A stretch of DNA of 64,000 bases from Chlamydoabsidia padenii (GCA_025330725.1 JAIWND010000008.1:310001-374000), one strand, 5' to 3'; shown: positions 35,133-46,920, counted from the first letter of the stretch. The notes: generated by a model from the sequence alone, not told the origin. Translations and numbers: made by a program.

Positions 35133-35405
35133 TTATTCATGACTGATAATTACTAGATTACGATAGAAAGTAAAGTGAGTCTTGACACAATGTTTTGAGT
35201 TTCCTCTGGCGACCCTACATTCTTCATGTTTGGTATGAAACCAATCCTGTTTGTTAAAAGGTGGTAAATCATATAAAATCACTTGATCATAAAAAATATA
35301 ATGATCACACATGATAAAAACAGATAAAGAAGTTGATGATGATAAACGAGGTCGAATGGTGAGAAGAGGTGCGGGATTTGAAATATCGGGAATTGAAATC
35401 AGCAT
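35133..35405 (-). CDS. candidate 90-residue ORF, unrecognised
   Basis: An ATG-started open frame reading MLISIPDISNPAPLLTIRPR, then a Ser patch, MCDHYIFYDQVILYDLPP and several basic residues, ending VIISHE. The first codons overlap two direct motif copies (35371-35399), so the sequence may be regulatory rather than coding. An internal GTAGGG/TGTAG context leaves room for an intron. No family recognised. Confidence 0.25.
   Translation of the reverse strand: MLISIPDISNPAPLLTIRPRLSSSTSLSVFIMCDHYIFYDQVILYDLPPFNKQDWFHTKHEECRVARGNSKHCVKTHFTFYRNLVIISHE
35371..35399 (+). promoter_or_regulatory. direct pair of recurrent motif copies
   Basis: GCGGGATTTGAAAT followed directly by ATCGGGAATTGAAAT. Confidence 0.5.
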
Positions 35406-35876
35406 GATTAAAATGCATTAATGACCATTTCGCGAAATTCTCTCTCTAAGAATAAAAGTATTTTAAATGATAGAAAGATAGTATTAACACACGGAACTAT
35501 GTTAAGGTGGAGAAAAAGGAAAAAAGTGCTCGATTTTAACCCAAAGCGAGATGGTGCTACTTGATTCCAATAGTCGGATTGGACCGAGTCAGCCAATGGA
35601 CTTGGCTCGATTCTACCTTTTTCTTAAATTGTCTTTATGAGGATAATATATTCAAATGGAGTTATTGATTACAAACCCAGTTTCAGGTTTTGATTGGATC
35701 GTTGACCCTTGGTCTACTCTAGGTCCGTCATTTGAACTCGGGAAAGTACTTTCCCGGTGTCCCTTTTCTTCCTCGTCTTTCTATTCCCCCCCCCCTTCTC
35801 TTTTTCTTTTCTTCTTTTTTTTTTTTTTTTTTTAAATTCTGCCATTCCCTGAATGAAACATACATTTATACATACC

Positions 35877-37191
35877 ATGAATTCTTCCTGTACATATAAC
35901 TTTATCTCTTCTTCTTTAAAGGATCTCCCTGAACACAGGCAAGTATCTACGTGCAAACTTTTTTTTTGAGACTAATGTTTTTGATAGAGGTCATGAATTG
36001 GCGATGCGACAAGAACCACAAAGGGCGAAAGTGAGCGTGATCAATGAACGAGGTAACATCACCCTCATTAAGCTTAATCAAGAGTCCTCACCACCCCCTT
36101 CTTCCCATATTAGATCGTCGACCCATTGAACCTCCACCTATTTTACAAATCCATTGGCTCCATTGCTCACCTGATGATACAAAGTAATAACATAATAGTC
36201 TTATAGATGAACAGAAAACAAAAAGGATTCCCGATCTGGAACTCCGCTTTGAAAATTTTACCTAATCAACATGGTCTTTCTCTCTATTCGATTATAGAAA
36301 AAGTCTTCAATGTCCTTTTTACTTTATGGTTGCCAATCTCATATCTGCTGATTCTGGTGATTTATTATCTACACAAGATTACTTGGATGGTTCAACCATG
36401 TCTTCCCTTTATAGACTTCGAGATGTCGATGACACAGGTAAAAAAAAAAACAGTTCAGATCCCGGTTTCAAATCCCGCTCATACTCCTTTTGACAGATGG
36501 TGGGTTCTTTGTCTTTGGCAATCTGTATTGTAAGAAAGAGGGATACTATAAACTACAATTCAGTCTTTTTGAAATAATCGGGTAAATAGTAACATGAATG
36601 GAATTACCAACTAGCGTACTTAATTACTGCTTCTTTTTTTTTTTTCTTTTACGTCCGAAAAAGAGGCATCGTCCAAAATAGGCAAACGATTATGTCTGAA
36701 CCATTCAAAACCTATATGGCCAAACATTATCCCGGACCAGTCAAAGCCAGTTTATTATCAAAAACTTTTTCTGACCAAGGAGTCAAGATGCGTATTCGAA
36801 AAGAACATCGATCAAACAAGTAAGTATTACTCCCCCTCATCATGCATTTTTTTTAATTCACTTCTCTTATATGTATTGCAGTAGTTATACGGGACGAAAA
36901 CGAAAGTTAGACGTTCAAGCTCTGATGGATCCACCATCGAATCATCCACAGCCTGTCAAAATAGCACCAGCACAGTACCAGTCTCATCATGCCACACCAC
37001 CAACCACACCGAGTTTATCTTATGGTACGGACCCTCCTTTTATGGACGAGTACCCAGGCACACCACCGCATTCTTCTCCCATTCAGCCTCATGCTTGGGG
37101 TGAAAGTTTACCTCCATTAAAAGCTGTCATGGCCGGTTACACCTCTCGCTCCACCCCTCTAGTCTTACCTTGTCCTTTTAATTATAGCTGA
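35877..37191 (+). CDS. velvet-domain transcriptional regulator
   Basis: Velvet proteins are fungal DNA-binding regulators of development and secondary metabolism with an NF-kappaB-like fold. Seven exons (35877-35938, 35988-36052, 36114-36183, 36298-36437, 36497-36581, 36664-36819, 36882-37191) give 295 residues with all phases closed. Domain blocks across exons 2-6 are ELAMRQEPQRAKV, INERDRRPIEPPPILQIHW, MSSLYRLRDVDD, GGFFVFGNLYCKKEGYYKLQ followed by FSLFE, and PFKTYMAKHYPGPVKASLLS. The domain fills about residues 20-190. A basic signal (YTGRKRKLD) and a Pro/Ser tail follow, as in VosA/VelB-like members. Intron 1 uses a GC donor (AG then GCAAGT), because the GT alternative runs into a stop. 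An in-frame upstream ATG at 35853 would add eight residues. Intron 4 holds an exact inverted CGGGATTTGAAA copy. Confidence 0.9.
36466..36478 (-). promoter_or_regulatory. recurrent motif, exact, inverted, intronic
   Basis: TTTCAAATCCCGC in velvet intron 36438-36496. Confidence 0.5.
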
Positions 37192-37233
37192 AACACCTAT
37201 CATGTCTCTCAGTATATGGTGACATGCATGAAT

Positions 37234-37248
37234 CTCGGGATTTGAAAA
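37234..37248 (+). promoter_or_regulatory. recurrent motif, exact
   Basis: CTCGGGATTTGAAAA, about 43 bp after the velvet stop. Confidence 0.5.
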
Positions 37249-37581
37249 TAAACGAGACAGAGAGAGAAAAAAAATCATGCTCTGATCCTGTACCTTTATG
37301 AGCCCATAGTGATAACGGTATTGTGAATCATTTTTATAAACCAAAAATGATGAGATGTAGTTAGAAGCTCTTTTAAAGAGTAGAGTACTATCTAATGGTA
37401 GTTTCCTATGTTGTAGTCGTATACTTAGATGATATTGAGTGATTGGATCATCATGCATTTTAGAGGGTCATCCCTCTAACTAGTAAAGAATCATCTTTTT
37501 TGATACTCTAAATGTATATTGATCGAGATGATAGAATAGTTTGTACCATGATGTATGGCTTTTGGGATGCTTTGAAAATAT

Positions 37582-37593
37582 TTGAAATCCCGC
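37582..37593 (-). promoter_or_regulatory. recurrent motif variant, inverted
   Basis: TTGAAATCCCGC, 113 bp upstream of the HERP-like start. Confidence 0.45.
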
Positions 37594-37619
37594 AGCCTAT
37601 TATTTTCAAAATCGTGGTC

Positions 37620-37652
<33 letters not shown>

Positions 37653-37705
37653 CCTTGCCGTTTGTCTCTTTACTTTTCTTTACAAAAATTATTTTACAAA
37701 GCATT

Positions 37706-39207
37706 ATGGAGTCGAACATGCCACTCACCCGTTGTGTACAAGTACGTTCACCTTCTTTGAACCAAACACTCTCCTTTCCCTTTGACCATGCCACTACTGT
37801 TGATTCACTAAAACAATCGATACAAACCCAACACCCTTACCACCCCTCACCTGGTGATCAACGTATTATCTATAGAGGAAAAATCTTGCTGGATACTGAA
37901 ATACTCTCAAACATATTAGAAAAGGTAAAAGGAAAAAGATGACAAGAACTAAACCAGTACTAATGTTTGCTTTTACTTTTTATTGATGATAGTGTGATAA
38001 CAGTACTCTTCCTACTTTCCATCTTGTGGTAAAACCGTCCTTGTCTGACACAATACCTACAACAACTCCCACTCCTACAGCTCCAATAAACACAACAGGT
38101 AATTGAACAATCAATAGGGAGAGGGATATTGCTTTGTAAACTCATCTCATCTTTTTCCTTCTTGTTTATTGTAGCAGACACCGATACCATGGCACGACCA
38201 GTACCTCCTTCGTATTCAGCTCACAATACCTTTATACCAGCAACAGCAACAGAAACACCTATTATCAACTCTCAATTATCAGGCTTCCCTTCTCTTGTCC
38301 CCGGAGGGTATCAAGTTATTGCGATAAAGTAAGTCAATTCCAATAAATAAAGAAGAGTATCATGTTATCCTATACTAAACCTTTACCCTATCCAGTGGTC
38401 AATTCTACCTTGCACCAGTACTTGTACCAAGTTATCCAACAACAACAACACCAGCTATAGCTACAGCAGCAGCAGCAGCAACAGCAGCAACGACCAACTT
38501 AGCACCACCACCACCAGACCAAGCCAGAATGGCTGAACGTCCACGAGTCTTAACACGAAGGGCTACTCTTTGGCTTGCCTTGAAACTTGCCTTTGCACTC
38601 TTTATCACTTGTCATGGTGCCAGTATCGAACGGATCCTCTTCTTACACTTTTTAGCCTTGGTGTTTTTTATGTATCGAACCGGTAGATTCCGTGTGGTAA
38701 TCCGTCGGGTAACATTGGGTGAATTGCAGGGTCGATTCCAGCCTGCTCAACAACAAAGAGGTAAGGGGATCCCTAGTGATGAATGAATGTTGTTATTGAT
38801 AGATGTTGTGTTATCAGTAGATAATCCAATTCAACAACAGCAGCAAGTCAACGCACCGACCCAGCAGAATAATGGTAACACTGACCGACATGACACACCA
38901 CCACCACCACCATCACCATCACCACCAACTCATTCTTCACAAGAATCAAACTCGGGTCCAGATCAAGTTGCCGAACAACTTCCTACAACAAGGTTATCTG
39001 TAATTAAACGTGGTGCTTTTACATTTGTAGCTTCTCTTTGGCCAAACTATGGACATGATCCTCGTTTAGCTCAGGCCATCCAGAATGAACAACAAGAAGA
39101 CGTAAGTGCAGAAATCAATGAATACCATATATATATATATATATATACATACGATATTAACAAAGATACATATCATCAATGCCCTTTGATAGATGGAACA
39201 ACTTTGA
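37706..39207 (+). CDS. HERP/Usa1-like ER membrane protein with ubiquitin-like domain
   Basis: Probable ER-associated degradation scaffold. Six exons (37706-37924, 37993-38098, 38175-38328, 38396-38760, 38803-39101, 39193-39207) give 385 residues. The last exon codes only MEQL and the stop. An N-terminal ubiquitin-like fold (about residues 5-85) includes DHATTVDSLKQSIQTQH, GDQRIIYRGKILLD and FHLVVKP. A Pro/Thr/Ala-rich linker follows, then two adjacent hydrophobic segments (LWLALKLAFALFITCHG and ILFLHFLALVFFMY) around residues 255-300, a hairpin as in HERP. The Gln/Pro-rich cytosolic tail ends with VASLWPNYGHDP, resembling the conserved HERP C-terminal block. A Dsc3-type (DUF2407) assignment is the main alternative. 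Confidence 0.65.
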
Positions 39208-39338
39208 TATATGGAAATCTTATACATAGTAGTTATATAATCTTTACGATAGTTATTGCTCTTCAAATAAAAATCACCTCGTTTTTTTAAATCTTAATTA
39301 GTCCTTGATTGAATGCTCGTACATACAGTGTCACCTAT

Positions 39339-39372
<34 letters not shown>

Positions 39373-39836
39373 ACCCAGAAATCCATCTCTATCCATGCAT
39401 TCGGTTTTTTTTTGTTTTTGACCAGATCACAAATGGGCGGAGTCATACAAACCTGTGTACAACATTGTTAATTGATGATCACATACTATTCTTACGGTGG
39501 GAACTTTTTTTTTTTGTTTTTTTTTTTGTTCTTCTCATGTAACCATCGCAAAAAGAAACTCATTCTGATGTTTTATTTAACCGCTTGTGTCCACACAGCA
39601 TAAATAGTTTGTTCTCACTTGTACGAGTCGGGAGTTGAAATCAGGTGCCTTAAAATAATCAAACGGCCGCCCGATTTCATCTTTCTCTTTTACTCTTTTT
39701 TATTTATTTATTTGCCATCTCTCTTAATACACTTATTTATATGCCCCTTTGATTCTTCTTTATATTTTATTGAATAGAACAACTCCCACCCCATACACTC
39801 TTTTTTATCTAATTACTTTTTATCTAATCTAAAACA
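39208..39836. other. spacer upstream of MFS gene 1
   Basis: No gene. It contains an A run at 39341-39369, TCGGGAGTTGAAATC at 39628-39642 (about 195 bp before the start) and a T-rich leader. Confidence 0.5.
39628..39642 (+). promoter_or_regulatory. recurrent motif variant (TCGGGAGTTGAAATC)
   Basis: About 195 bp upstream of MFS copy 1. Confidence 0.4.
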
Positions 39837-41858
39837 ATGTCCGAAAAGAAGGAATATACTATTGATCATGGCGATGGACGAGTCGAATACGTAGTGGAAG
39901 AAACCATTACGGACAAGACAGAAATCAAGCAAGACCATCAATCAGACGAAGGTTACGGTCATGGTGGTGAAAAAGGTGACCTCAAGTTTGAAACAGTTAT
40001 TGACAGCAAGGAAATCCGTGAAGTCTACAACGATAACGGTGAATTGGACTATGTGCAAAGTGCTGAAGAAAAGGCTCTGGTCCGTCGATTGGATTTCTTT
40101 TATGTCATGCCTTGTATTGCTTTGATGAACTTTTTCCAGGTAATAAATTATTCCCCTCTTTTCACATAAAACATGAATCACTCACATACCCTTTTAGTAC
40201 TTTGATAAATCGGCGTTGAGTTACTCCGCTGTATTGAACATCATGCAAGATACTCATATCGACTCGGTAAGAAGCACTATATAAAAATATAATACAATAC
40301 AATGCTTTTTTTTATTTTTATAACTAATCATCCCTCATTATAGAATCAATTCTCTTGGTTGGGCTCTATCTTTTATCTTGGTTACCTTGTCTTCCAAGTC
40401 CCTAACTCCATTCTTCTCCAACGATTCCCTATTGGTCGCTATGTAGGTATTATCATTGTTCTCTGGGGTATGGTCTTGGCTGTCACTGCTACTGCAAAGG
40501 ATTTCTCTCAATTGGCCGCTTTGCGTTTCCTTCTCGGGTAAGTACGACGAAAAATGATGATGATAAGAATATTAACAGTACTTTATATGTAGATTCTTCG
40601 AAGCTGGTATCTATCCTTGCTGTTTGATGATTATCTCTACCATGTATCGTCGTCGTGAACAAGCTGGTCGTATTGGTTGGATCTATATCTGTAATGGCAT
40701 TGCTATGGCTGTAGGTGGTCTTATTGGTTATGGTATTGGTCATATGCAAGGTGTCCATGGTATGAGTGGTTGGCAATGGTAACGTATATAATTTGACTGG
40801 ATTTGTTACATGCTTACTCACTTTTATTATGTTACTAGGGTGATGATCATTCTCGGTGTTGTCACTATTGTCTTTGGTATCTTCTGCTTCTTCTTACTTA
40901 TTGGTGATCCCAGTCATCCATTTATCTCTCGTACTCCTGAAATCAAGGCGATTGTGGCCGAACGTACTCGGGACAATGCTGTCGCTCGTACTCGTGAAAT
41001 CAAGGTGTCACATATGATTGAATCTGTCAAGGAACTCCGATTCTGGTGCTTTATCTTTGCCTCTATGCTTCTGAATATGCAAAACGGTGCTCTTGGTACC
41101 TTTAGCACTCTGATTACCTCTTCTTTTGGATTCGAAGTAAGTGCTGTCTTCAAAAAAAGGAAAACACATGATGGTACAACCCAAAACTCAAAATATAGAT
41201 CAACTCTCTTACTCATCTCTCTTTTTTTTTTTTTTTTTTTAGCGATTAAACTCAATTCTTCTTACTATTCCATCTGGTGTTGCTGATATTATTTACATTG
41301 TCGTCGCCATTACTGTGAACCGTCGATGGGGTAAAACTCTTCCTATGGCCTCTGCTTTACTTATCTGGTCCACTGTTGGTTTGATTCTTTTGATCACTAT
41401 TCCTTATGCCAAAGCCAAACTCTTGGGTCTTTATATGTGTTGGGGTTTTGCAGCGTAAGTTGATATATACATATATGTTCGACCTCTATACTCACTATAT
41501 GAAAAAAAAAAAAAAATTGATACTCCACTCTAGTGCTTATGTCTTGCTTTTGACATCTCTCGCCAACAATGTTACTGGTTATACAAAGAAAATTTTTTAC
41601 TCATCTTGTACCATTGTCTTGTACACCATTGGTAACTTTGCTGGCCCCTTGATGACTATGAATCAACCTGCTCCTTATGTTGGTGGTATGATCGGGTTCT
41701 GCGTGGCAAATGTGCTGGCTGTCATCTTGATGATGATTGCTCATTATTCCATGCTTCGGGAAAATCGTCGTCGTTTGGCTAGTACTTCTGAACGCAAATT
41801 CGATGTCTTGGACGACTTGACTGACCGTGAAAACACCAACATCATCTATAGACTCTAG
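39837..41858 (+). CDS. MFS transporter, anion:cation symporter (Dal5/Tna1-like) family, copy 1
   Basis: Plasma-membrane permease for an organic anion or vitamin-like solute. Exact substrate cannot be read. Seven exons (39837-40139, 40198-40266, 40344-40537, 40593-40778, 40839-41136, 41243-41454, 41534-41858) give 528 residues. The family pattern is clear: a long charged cytosolic N-terminus, EKALVRRLDFFYVMPCIALM into TM1, YFDKSALSYS, GSIFYLGYLVFQVPNSILLQ, the A-loop FPIGRYVG, RFLLGFFEAGIYPC, YRRREQAGRIGW, and late NVTGYTKKIFYSS with YTIGNFAGP. Twelve TMs are expected. The C-terminus DLTDRENTNIIYRL is typical. Poly(A) signal at 42002-42007. The neighbour 42366-44206 is a tandem paralogue. Confidence 0.92.
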
Positions 41859-42365
41859 TATTATTGTACCCTGATCATTTTTACGTGTACTTTTTACTTA
41901 TTAGTGCCACTGTCATTTTATTTATAACTTACTTTATCATCTATTTACCTTCATTCTTTGATTCTAATTACCTGCTCTTTTTTTTTTTTTTTTGGCTATC
42001 AAATAAAATACAATGTCTATTCTTCCGCTTTTAATCTATCTGTCTTACCAATAAATGTGGTCTAGTCTATCATGGAATGTGTTTTTTATATAGTGGGTGC
42101 ACCATGACATAAAAGAAAATGACTCTCATGCCGATGGCGGTGTGTGAAAATAGCATGGCGCCGTTTTAAATCCTTATTTTTTCCCTCACTTTTCACTTTT
42201 CTTCTTTCTTCTTTCCTCATTCTCTTCTTTCCATTCATTACCTTCATATACCTGTTTTATTTTATTTTTTTTTATTTAAATAAACTACTTTTAAAACACC
42301 TTTTTATATAAACATTATTACTACATACATATAACATATACCCTTCACCCTTCCTTGCATAAGGA
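41859..42365. other. spacer between tandem MFS genes
   Basis: No gene. It holds the copy 1 poly(A) signal, a weak motif variant near 42159-42170 and the copy 2 TATA box. Confidence 0.5.
42305..42312 (+). promoter_or_regulatory. TATA box of MFS copy 2
   Basis: TATATAAA lies about 55 bp upstream of the ATG at 42366, in a short AT-rich leader. Confidence 0.5.
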
Positions 42366-44206
42366 ATGACCTTCTCATTACGAAACTCTTCTCAAATACC
42401 AATGTATTCGTTTGAAAAGAATGGACGACCTCAATCGTTAACCAGTCTGGATGCTTACAACAGTTATAACTACGACCATTCCTTACACTTACAACTTGAA
42501 GAAGATGCATTCCAACAAGAACGAGATGCTCAAGAAAAAGCTTTGGTCAGACGATTAGATCTCTTTATCTTGCCACTTATTTGTATCATTGACTTTCTTC
42601 AGGTACACTGGGTATATAACACGTTGATCATTGTTTTACTAACTTGACACTTTATTATTATTATCTAGTTTTTAGATAAATCCACTATCAACTACGCCGC
42701 TGCGTTTACTTTTAAAGAAGATCTTAATTTACAAGGCAATCAATTCAGTATGATTGGATCCATCTTTTATGCTGGTTACTTTATCTACCAACTTCCAAAC
42801 AACTATCTTTTGCAACGGGTGCCTTTGGGTCGATACATTGGATCGATCGTCTTTTTATGGGGTGGTGTCTTGACTGCCATGGCATTTGGTCATAACTTTA
42901 GTCAAATGATGGCGATGCGATTCTTGTTGGGTCTATTTGAAGCCGGGATTTATCCTTCTTTAACCTTGTTGGTGTCAACCTTTTATCGCCGAACTGAACA
43001 AGCTCCTCGATTGTAAGTTGTTTGATCTCTTTCAATATAATAGAAATGACTCATGTTTTGTTTTAATATTAGGGGTGCCTTTTGGTTATGTAATGGATTT
43101 GCTCTTTGTTTGGGTGGATTGATCTCCTATGGCATTGGCAATATGAAAACCACGCTTTTTGCAACCTGGCAATGGTAAGTGTAAATCAATTCTCTTTGGA
43201 CAGGGTAATGTTTATGGTGATACAAATCTTTTTTTTTCTAACTTTTTACTATTCTCTCTGTTATCGGTGATTGAATTGATGTAGGATCATGTTGATTATG
43301 GGGCTCGTGACTTGTGTAATGGGAGTGATCTGCTTTCTATTTTTGATAGATAATCCTAAATCACCCGCTCTTGGTTTGAACGCAGAACAGTCCGTTTTGG
43401 TCGAACAACGCACTCGAGATAACGCAGTGTTCCGTACTACCATGGTCAAGAAACATCAAATTATTGAAGCAATCAAGGAACCTCGCTTATGGTGCTTGTG
43501 TCTGGCCGCCATGTTATTGAATGTACAGAATGGTGGTATCACAATTTATAATACCCAATTGATTGCTGCCTTTGGTTTTGATGTAAGTAACAAAAAAAAA
43601 AAAAAAAAAAAAAAAACGTTCTTGTACTTCCACTCACACACAATTATTATATTCTATTTATAGCAATTACAATCTGTGCTCCTAAGTGCTGGGTCAGGCA
43701 TATCAGATATTATTTACATTTGCGGGTCGGTATATATCGTCACTAGAAAAGAAGGTCGGGTACTTTATACTGCAATTGGATTGATGGCCATGGACTTGAT
43801 TGGATTATTACTCTTACTATTGATACCAGAACCCAAATTGAAGCTGATTGGCTTCTACTTGTGTTGGCCCTATGCTGCAACTTATGTTTTGATCTTGACT
43901 TGCATCTCCAACAATGTCTCGGGATACACCAAAAAGATCTTTTACAACGGCTTCATCACCATCTTTTATACCATTGGTAACTTTATTGGACCTTTTATGT
44001 TGATAGAGGATCAAAAACCATCTTACTATGGGGGGATGATCGCTTACTGCTGCTCTTCCTTCCTTTGTATGATTTGTTTGGCCATCGCGCGCTGGTCCAT
44101 GGCTAGAATCAATGTTACACGATCTCAACACCGTCCTGATGAAAACAAACCTGTCGAACAAGATCTAACTGACGTTGAAGATCCTGGGTTTATCTATCTC
44201 CTTTGA
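42366..44206 (+). CDS. MFS transporter, Dal5/Tna1-like family, copy 2
   Basis: Tandem paralogue of the gene at 39837. Five exons (42366-42602, 42669-43012, 43073-43174, 43285-43582, 43664-44206) give 507 residues. Shared blocks in the same order are EKALVRRLDLFILPLICIID, FLDKSTINYA, GSIFYAGYFIYQLPNNYLLQ, VPLGRYIG, RFLLGLFEAGIYPS, ERT/EQRTRDNAV and NVSGYTKKIFYNG with YTIGNFIGP. It keeps four introns at equivalent points of copy 1 but lacks two of copy 1's introns (after the first short TM2 exon and in the CWPYAA region). One boundary in the middle (PRL/GAF) is shifted relative to copy 1 (LLG/FFE). Sequence divergence is large, so the duplication is old and the substrates may differ. Poly(A) signal at 44324-44329. 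Confidence 0.92.
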
Positions 44207-44761
44207 TCACCATTTACTTTTACTTCATGAACTTTTACTTTTTATAATCACTCTAGTCACTAGTTTATTTATTCTTTATTGTCCCTTCTAACTTTGTACT
44301 CATTACTTATTTATTCTTCACCCAATAAAATCTATTTACTTTTTTTTATTATTTGACGTGTGGGAACAAGGGGCCAACTTGCGTGCTCATTGTCGAGATT
44401 TGAAAATCAAAAAAACGGGATTTAAATGTGCATTGTCAAGAATTGATAACCCCGCACATGAATCTGCATTGACATAAAAAAAAAAAAAATGTTTCCCCAC
44501 TACTTGATACATACATACCATCGGTTTATCCATTACCATAGATATTAAGTCGAAACTCTTTCAGGCAAGAGGTATGTTTTTAACATTGACAGGGGCACAG
44601 ACCTTAATGAAGGATTCAATCTAAACTTGTTTAGGAATGGGCTCAATTATCTGCGTGCCACCAAAGTACAGTAACGGGATCCTATATATTTTGGGTTCCT
44701 CCTGTCATACAGCAAAATAATGTGTCTTTATTAGGGTGATATGAGGAATCTAGTTTTATGA
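44207..44761. other. spacer, convergent MFS / copper oxidase
   Basis: No gene in about 550 bp between two stops. It contains motif copies CGAGATTTGAAAATC at 44394-44408 and ACGGGATTTAAAT at 44415-44427. Confidence 0.5.
44394..44427 (+). promoter_or_regulatory. two recurrent motif variants
   Basis: CGAGATTTGAAAATC and ACGGGATTTAAAT between convergent genes. Confidence 0.4.
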
Positions 44762-46732
44762 TCATTTATACAGTTTATGTTCCTGGATACGTTCTGGGGC
44801 TTCTTCCAAGACAAAGAACATGCCTTGTAACATATGTGCAGTAATATGGCAATGAACTGCCCATACACCAGGGTTATCCTATACACAGCAAAAAAAAAAA
44901 AAAAAAAAGAGGGGGTGAGCTCCACGACCTTTCGGGATTTAAAACTTACTGCATAAATTCTTATTTTCGTCCATCCACATCCTTTTGTATGAGGATTGAT
45001 AGGCGTGGCATATACCGGCGACACATCTTTATAAATAGGATGAGGGAAATTGCGTTTATCGTGATCTCGGGCATGGACGTATTCACCAGGACCCGAAGCA
45101 ATCAAATAATGAGAATGGCCATGCGTATGCCATGGATGATGAATACATAATGGACCCGTCTGGACGTTTTGGAGCACAATATCAATTACCTCGTGGTACT
45201 GGATGGGATACGTTCCCAACAATGGTTCAAATCCATCCAGCTGAACAGGGGGTCGATCAGGTTGAAGCGTCTGGGCCTGGGCTAATGTGTACTGCTGCAA
45301 CATGGGATGATCCTCATCATCATCAGTGGCACGCATCACAGCAGCAGTATCGGCCATGTTGATAATCATTGGGGACAGGTTGCCGTTAATCATGTACCGC
45401 TGTGATCCGTCTGGGAGCGATGTTGCTTTGGGTCGGATTTTCAAGGTACGATCGGGTGGACCATCAATGATCTCGCTGGGGGCGGGTATTAATGGTTTTA
45501 GTTTTGGCCAAATCCAGTTTGGTGGATTATGTTTTGGTAAATGGGGATAAGATGCATACTTGACTTTGTCGCTGGTGGTATTAGTGAATAAAGTCGGTCT
45601 AGTGGTGGTCATATCACCTACCAAGAGAAAAAAAAAACGGAGTTTAAAATATTCCTTTTCTGGATTTTGGATTCATGCAAAAAAAAAAGAACTTACTTTG
45701 TTGTCGCTTGTTTAATAATTTGGCTGGATCAAGGTATCTCAAATAGGCAATCCCATTCGAATAGGTGCCCTCTTTATGTTTTCGATAGAGGTAATTCGTG
45801 GCAATGACAAACTCGTCAGACTCTTGACTAGCGGTCGTATGAATCAACACGGAAAAACGTTGACCAGGCCCCACTTCCAATGCGGAGGTACGATAAGGTT
45901 GAACGAGCACACCATCCACTTCGATAATCGTCATATCATGACCAGCAATCCCCAATCCAAAGGTACGAAAGGTCATTCCCCCAATCACACGCATCCGGTA
46001 CACCCGATTTGGCAACACATCAAATACCGTGTGCCCCGCACACTGTGATGAAGCATCATGGACTGTTCTCCCATTGATCAATAGACTGTCGGCGTCTGAA
46101 TCATGAGTGAACTCTGGCGAGAGAATAAAGTGTTCACGATCTTTCCAAGACGAATGCCACCATTCCGTCATATGCACAACAAATTCGCCATGGTAGCTAT
46201 AGGGACCATCATGATAGGTACAGGGTGGGGACACGGATTCAGCAACCTCTTCGTCTTCGTCTTCGTCTTCTTCTTCTTCTTCGTCTTGTTTTTTCTTATT
46301 AAGCGCACTACCAATGATGATCGCGCCTTGTACGGTATCATCCTGAACACCCACATGGGCATGATAAAAATAAGTCCCGCTCTGATCCAGTAATTTAAAT
46401 CGATGGGTGAACGAGCCGCCAGGGGGAATAGCATTTTGTGTCACATCAGGTACTCCGTCTGATTCTACAGAGCCGTATTGTCGGATCCCATGAAAGTGGA
46501 TCGACGTACCTTGATCTGCCTGGTTATGTACAATGATCTCTAGCTCGTCGTTTTCTTCCGCATAAATCGTCGGACCTGGAAATTGTCCATTGATCGTTAA
46601 TGCCGCATACGATGCTCCGCTACAATCAGGATCGAGGAAACTGGGTCCTATGGTGAACTCGTATCGCTGGAGTTCCCCAAGTGCATGTGAGGTAAGGCTG
46701 ATTAACGTGGCCACTAGTGGAAACAAACGCAT
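44762..46732 (-). CDS. laccase-like three-domain multicopper oxidase
   Basis: Secreted or surface copper oxidase acting on phenolics, ascorbate-like substrates or Fe(II). Three exons (complement of 45697-46732, 44950-45617, 44762-44878) give 606 residues. The signal peptide FPLVATLISLTSHALG is followed by domain 1 with TSIHFHGIRQ (L1) and TYFYHAHVGVQ (L2). C-terminal ligands are HHPWHTHGHSHYLIASGPG (L3) and AVHCHITAHMLQGM (L4, with type 1 Cys and axial Met). L1 has HFHG instead of the usual HWHG, and L2 has HAH instead of HSH. An unusual acidic insertion of about 17 Asp/Glu residues (46248-46290) follows domain 1. The Fet3 C-terminal transmembrane anchor is absent, since the protein stops soon after L4. 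Introns carry TTCGGGATTTAAAAC (44931) and ACGGAGTTTAAAA (45637). Confidence 0.92.
44931..44945 (+). promoter_or_regulatory. recurrent motif variant, intronic
   Basis: TTCGGGATTTAAAAC next to a splice donor of the laccase-like gene. Confidence 0.4.
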
Positions 46733-46917
46733 TGAAAAAAATAGCAAGGTAAAAAAAAAAAAAAAAAAAAACAAGTCGGTTTTTCCTTGGAAGGAATATA
46801 CCCGCATTCCTTGTGGAGAATTAGTTTTGCCTCCGTCATTTATGTTCCGCCCATGTTCATAGTTAAATATAATCGGTGTTTTATTAAAAGATACATATAA
46901 TAATAATGGAATTGCAA

Positions 46918-46920
<3 letters not shown>

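Larger units (their letters stand above)
33875..35876. other. 2 kb spacer with small ORFs and paired motif copies
   Basis: No large gene. It contains three small-ORF candidates listed separately (34156-34254, 34572-34802, 35133-35405) and G runs at 34138-34144 and 34455-34466. Motif copies lie at 35006-35016 and 35047-35060 (inverted to each other) and at 35371-35399 (direct pair). A pyrimidine-rich stretch with a T run lies at 35787-35833. Confidence 0.45.
37192..37705. other. spacer between velvet and HERP-like genes
   Basis: No gene. It holds CTCGGGATTTGAAAA at 37234-37248, TTGAAATCCCGC at 37582-37593 (113 bp before the next start) and a T run of about 32 at 37621-37652. Confidence 0.5.

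Noticed and set aside
35714..35956. Minus-strand 80-codon frame with Lys/Glu-rich stretch
   Set aside because: Product of a pyrimidine-rich tract and overlaps the velvet first exon.
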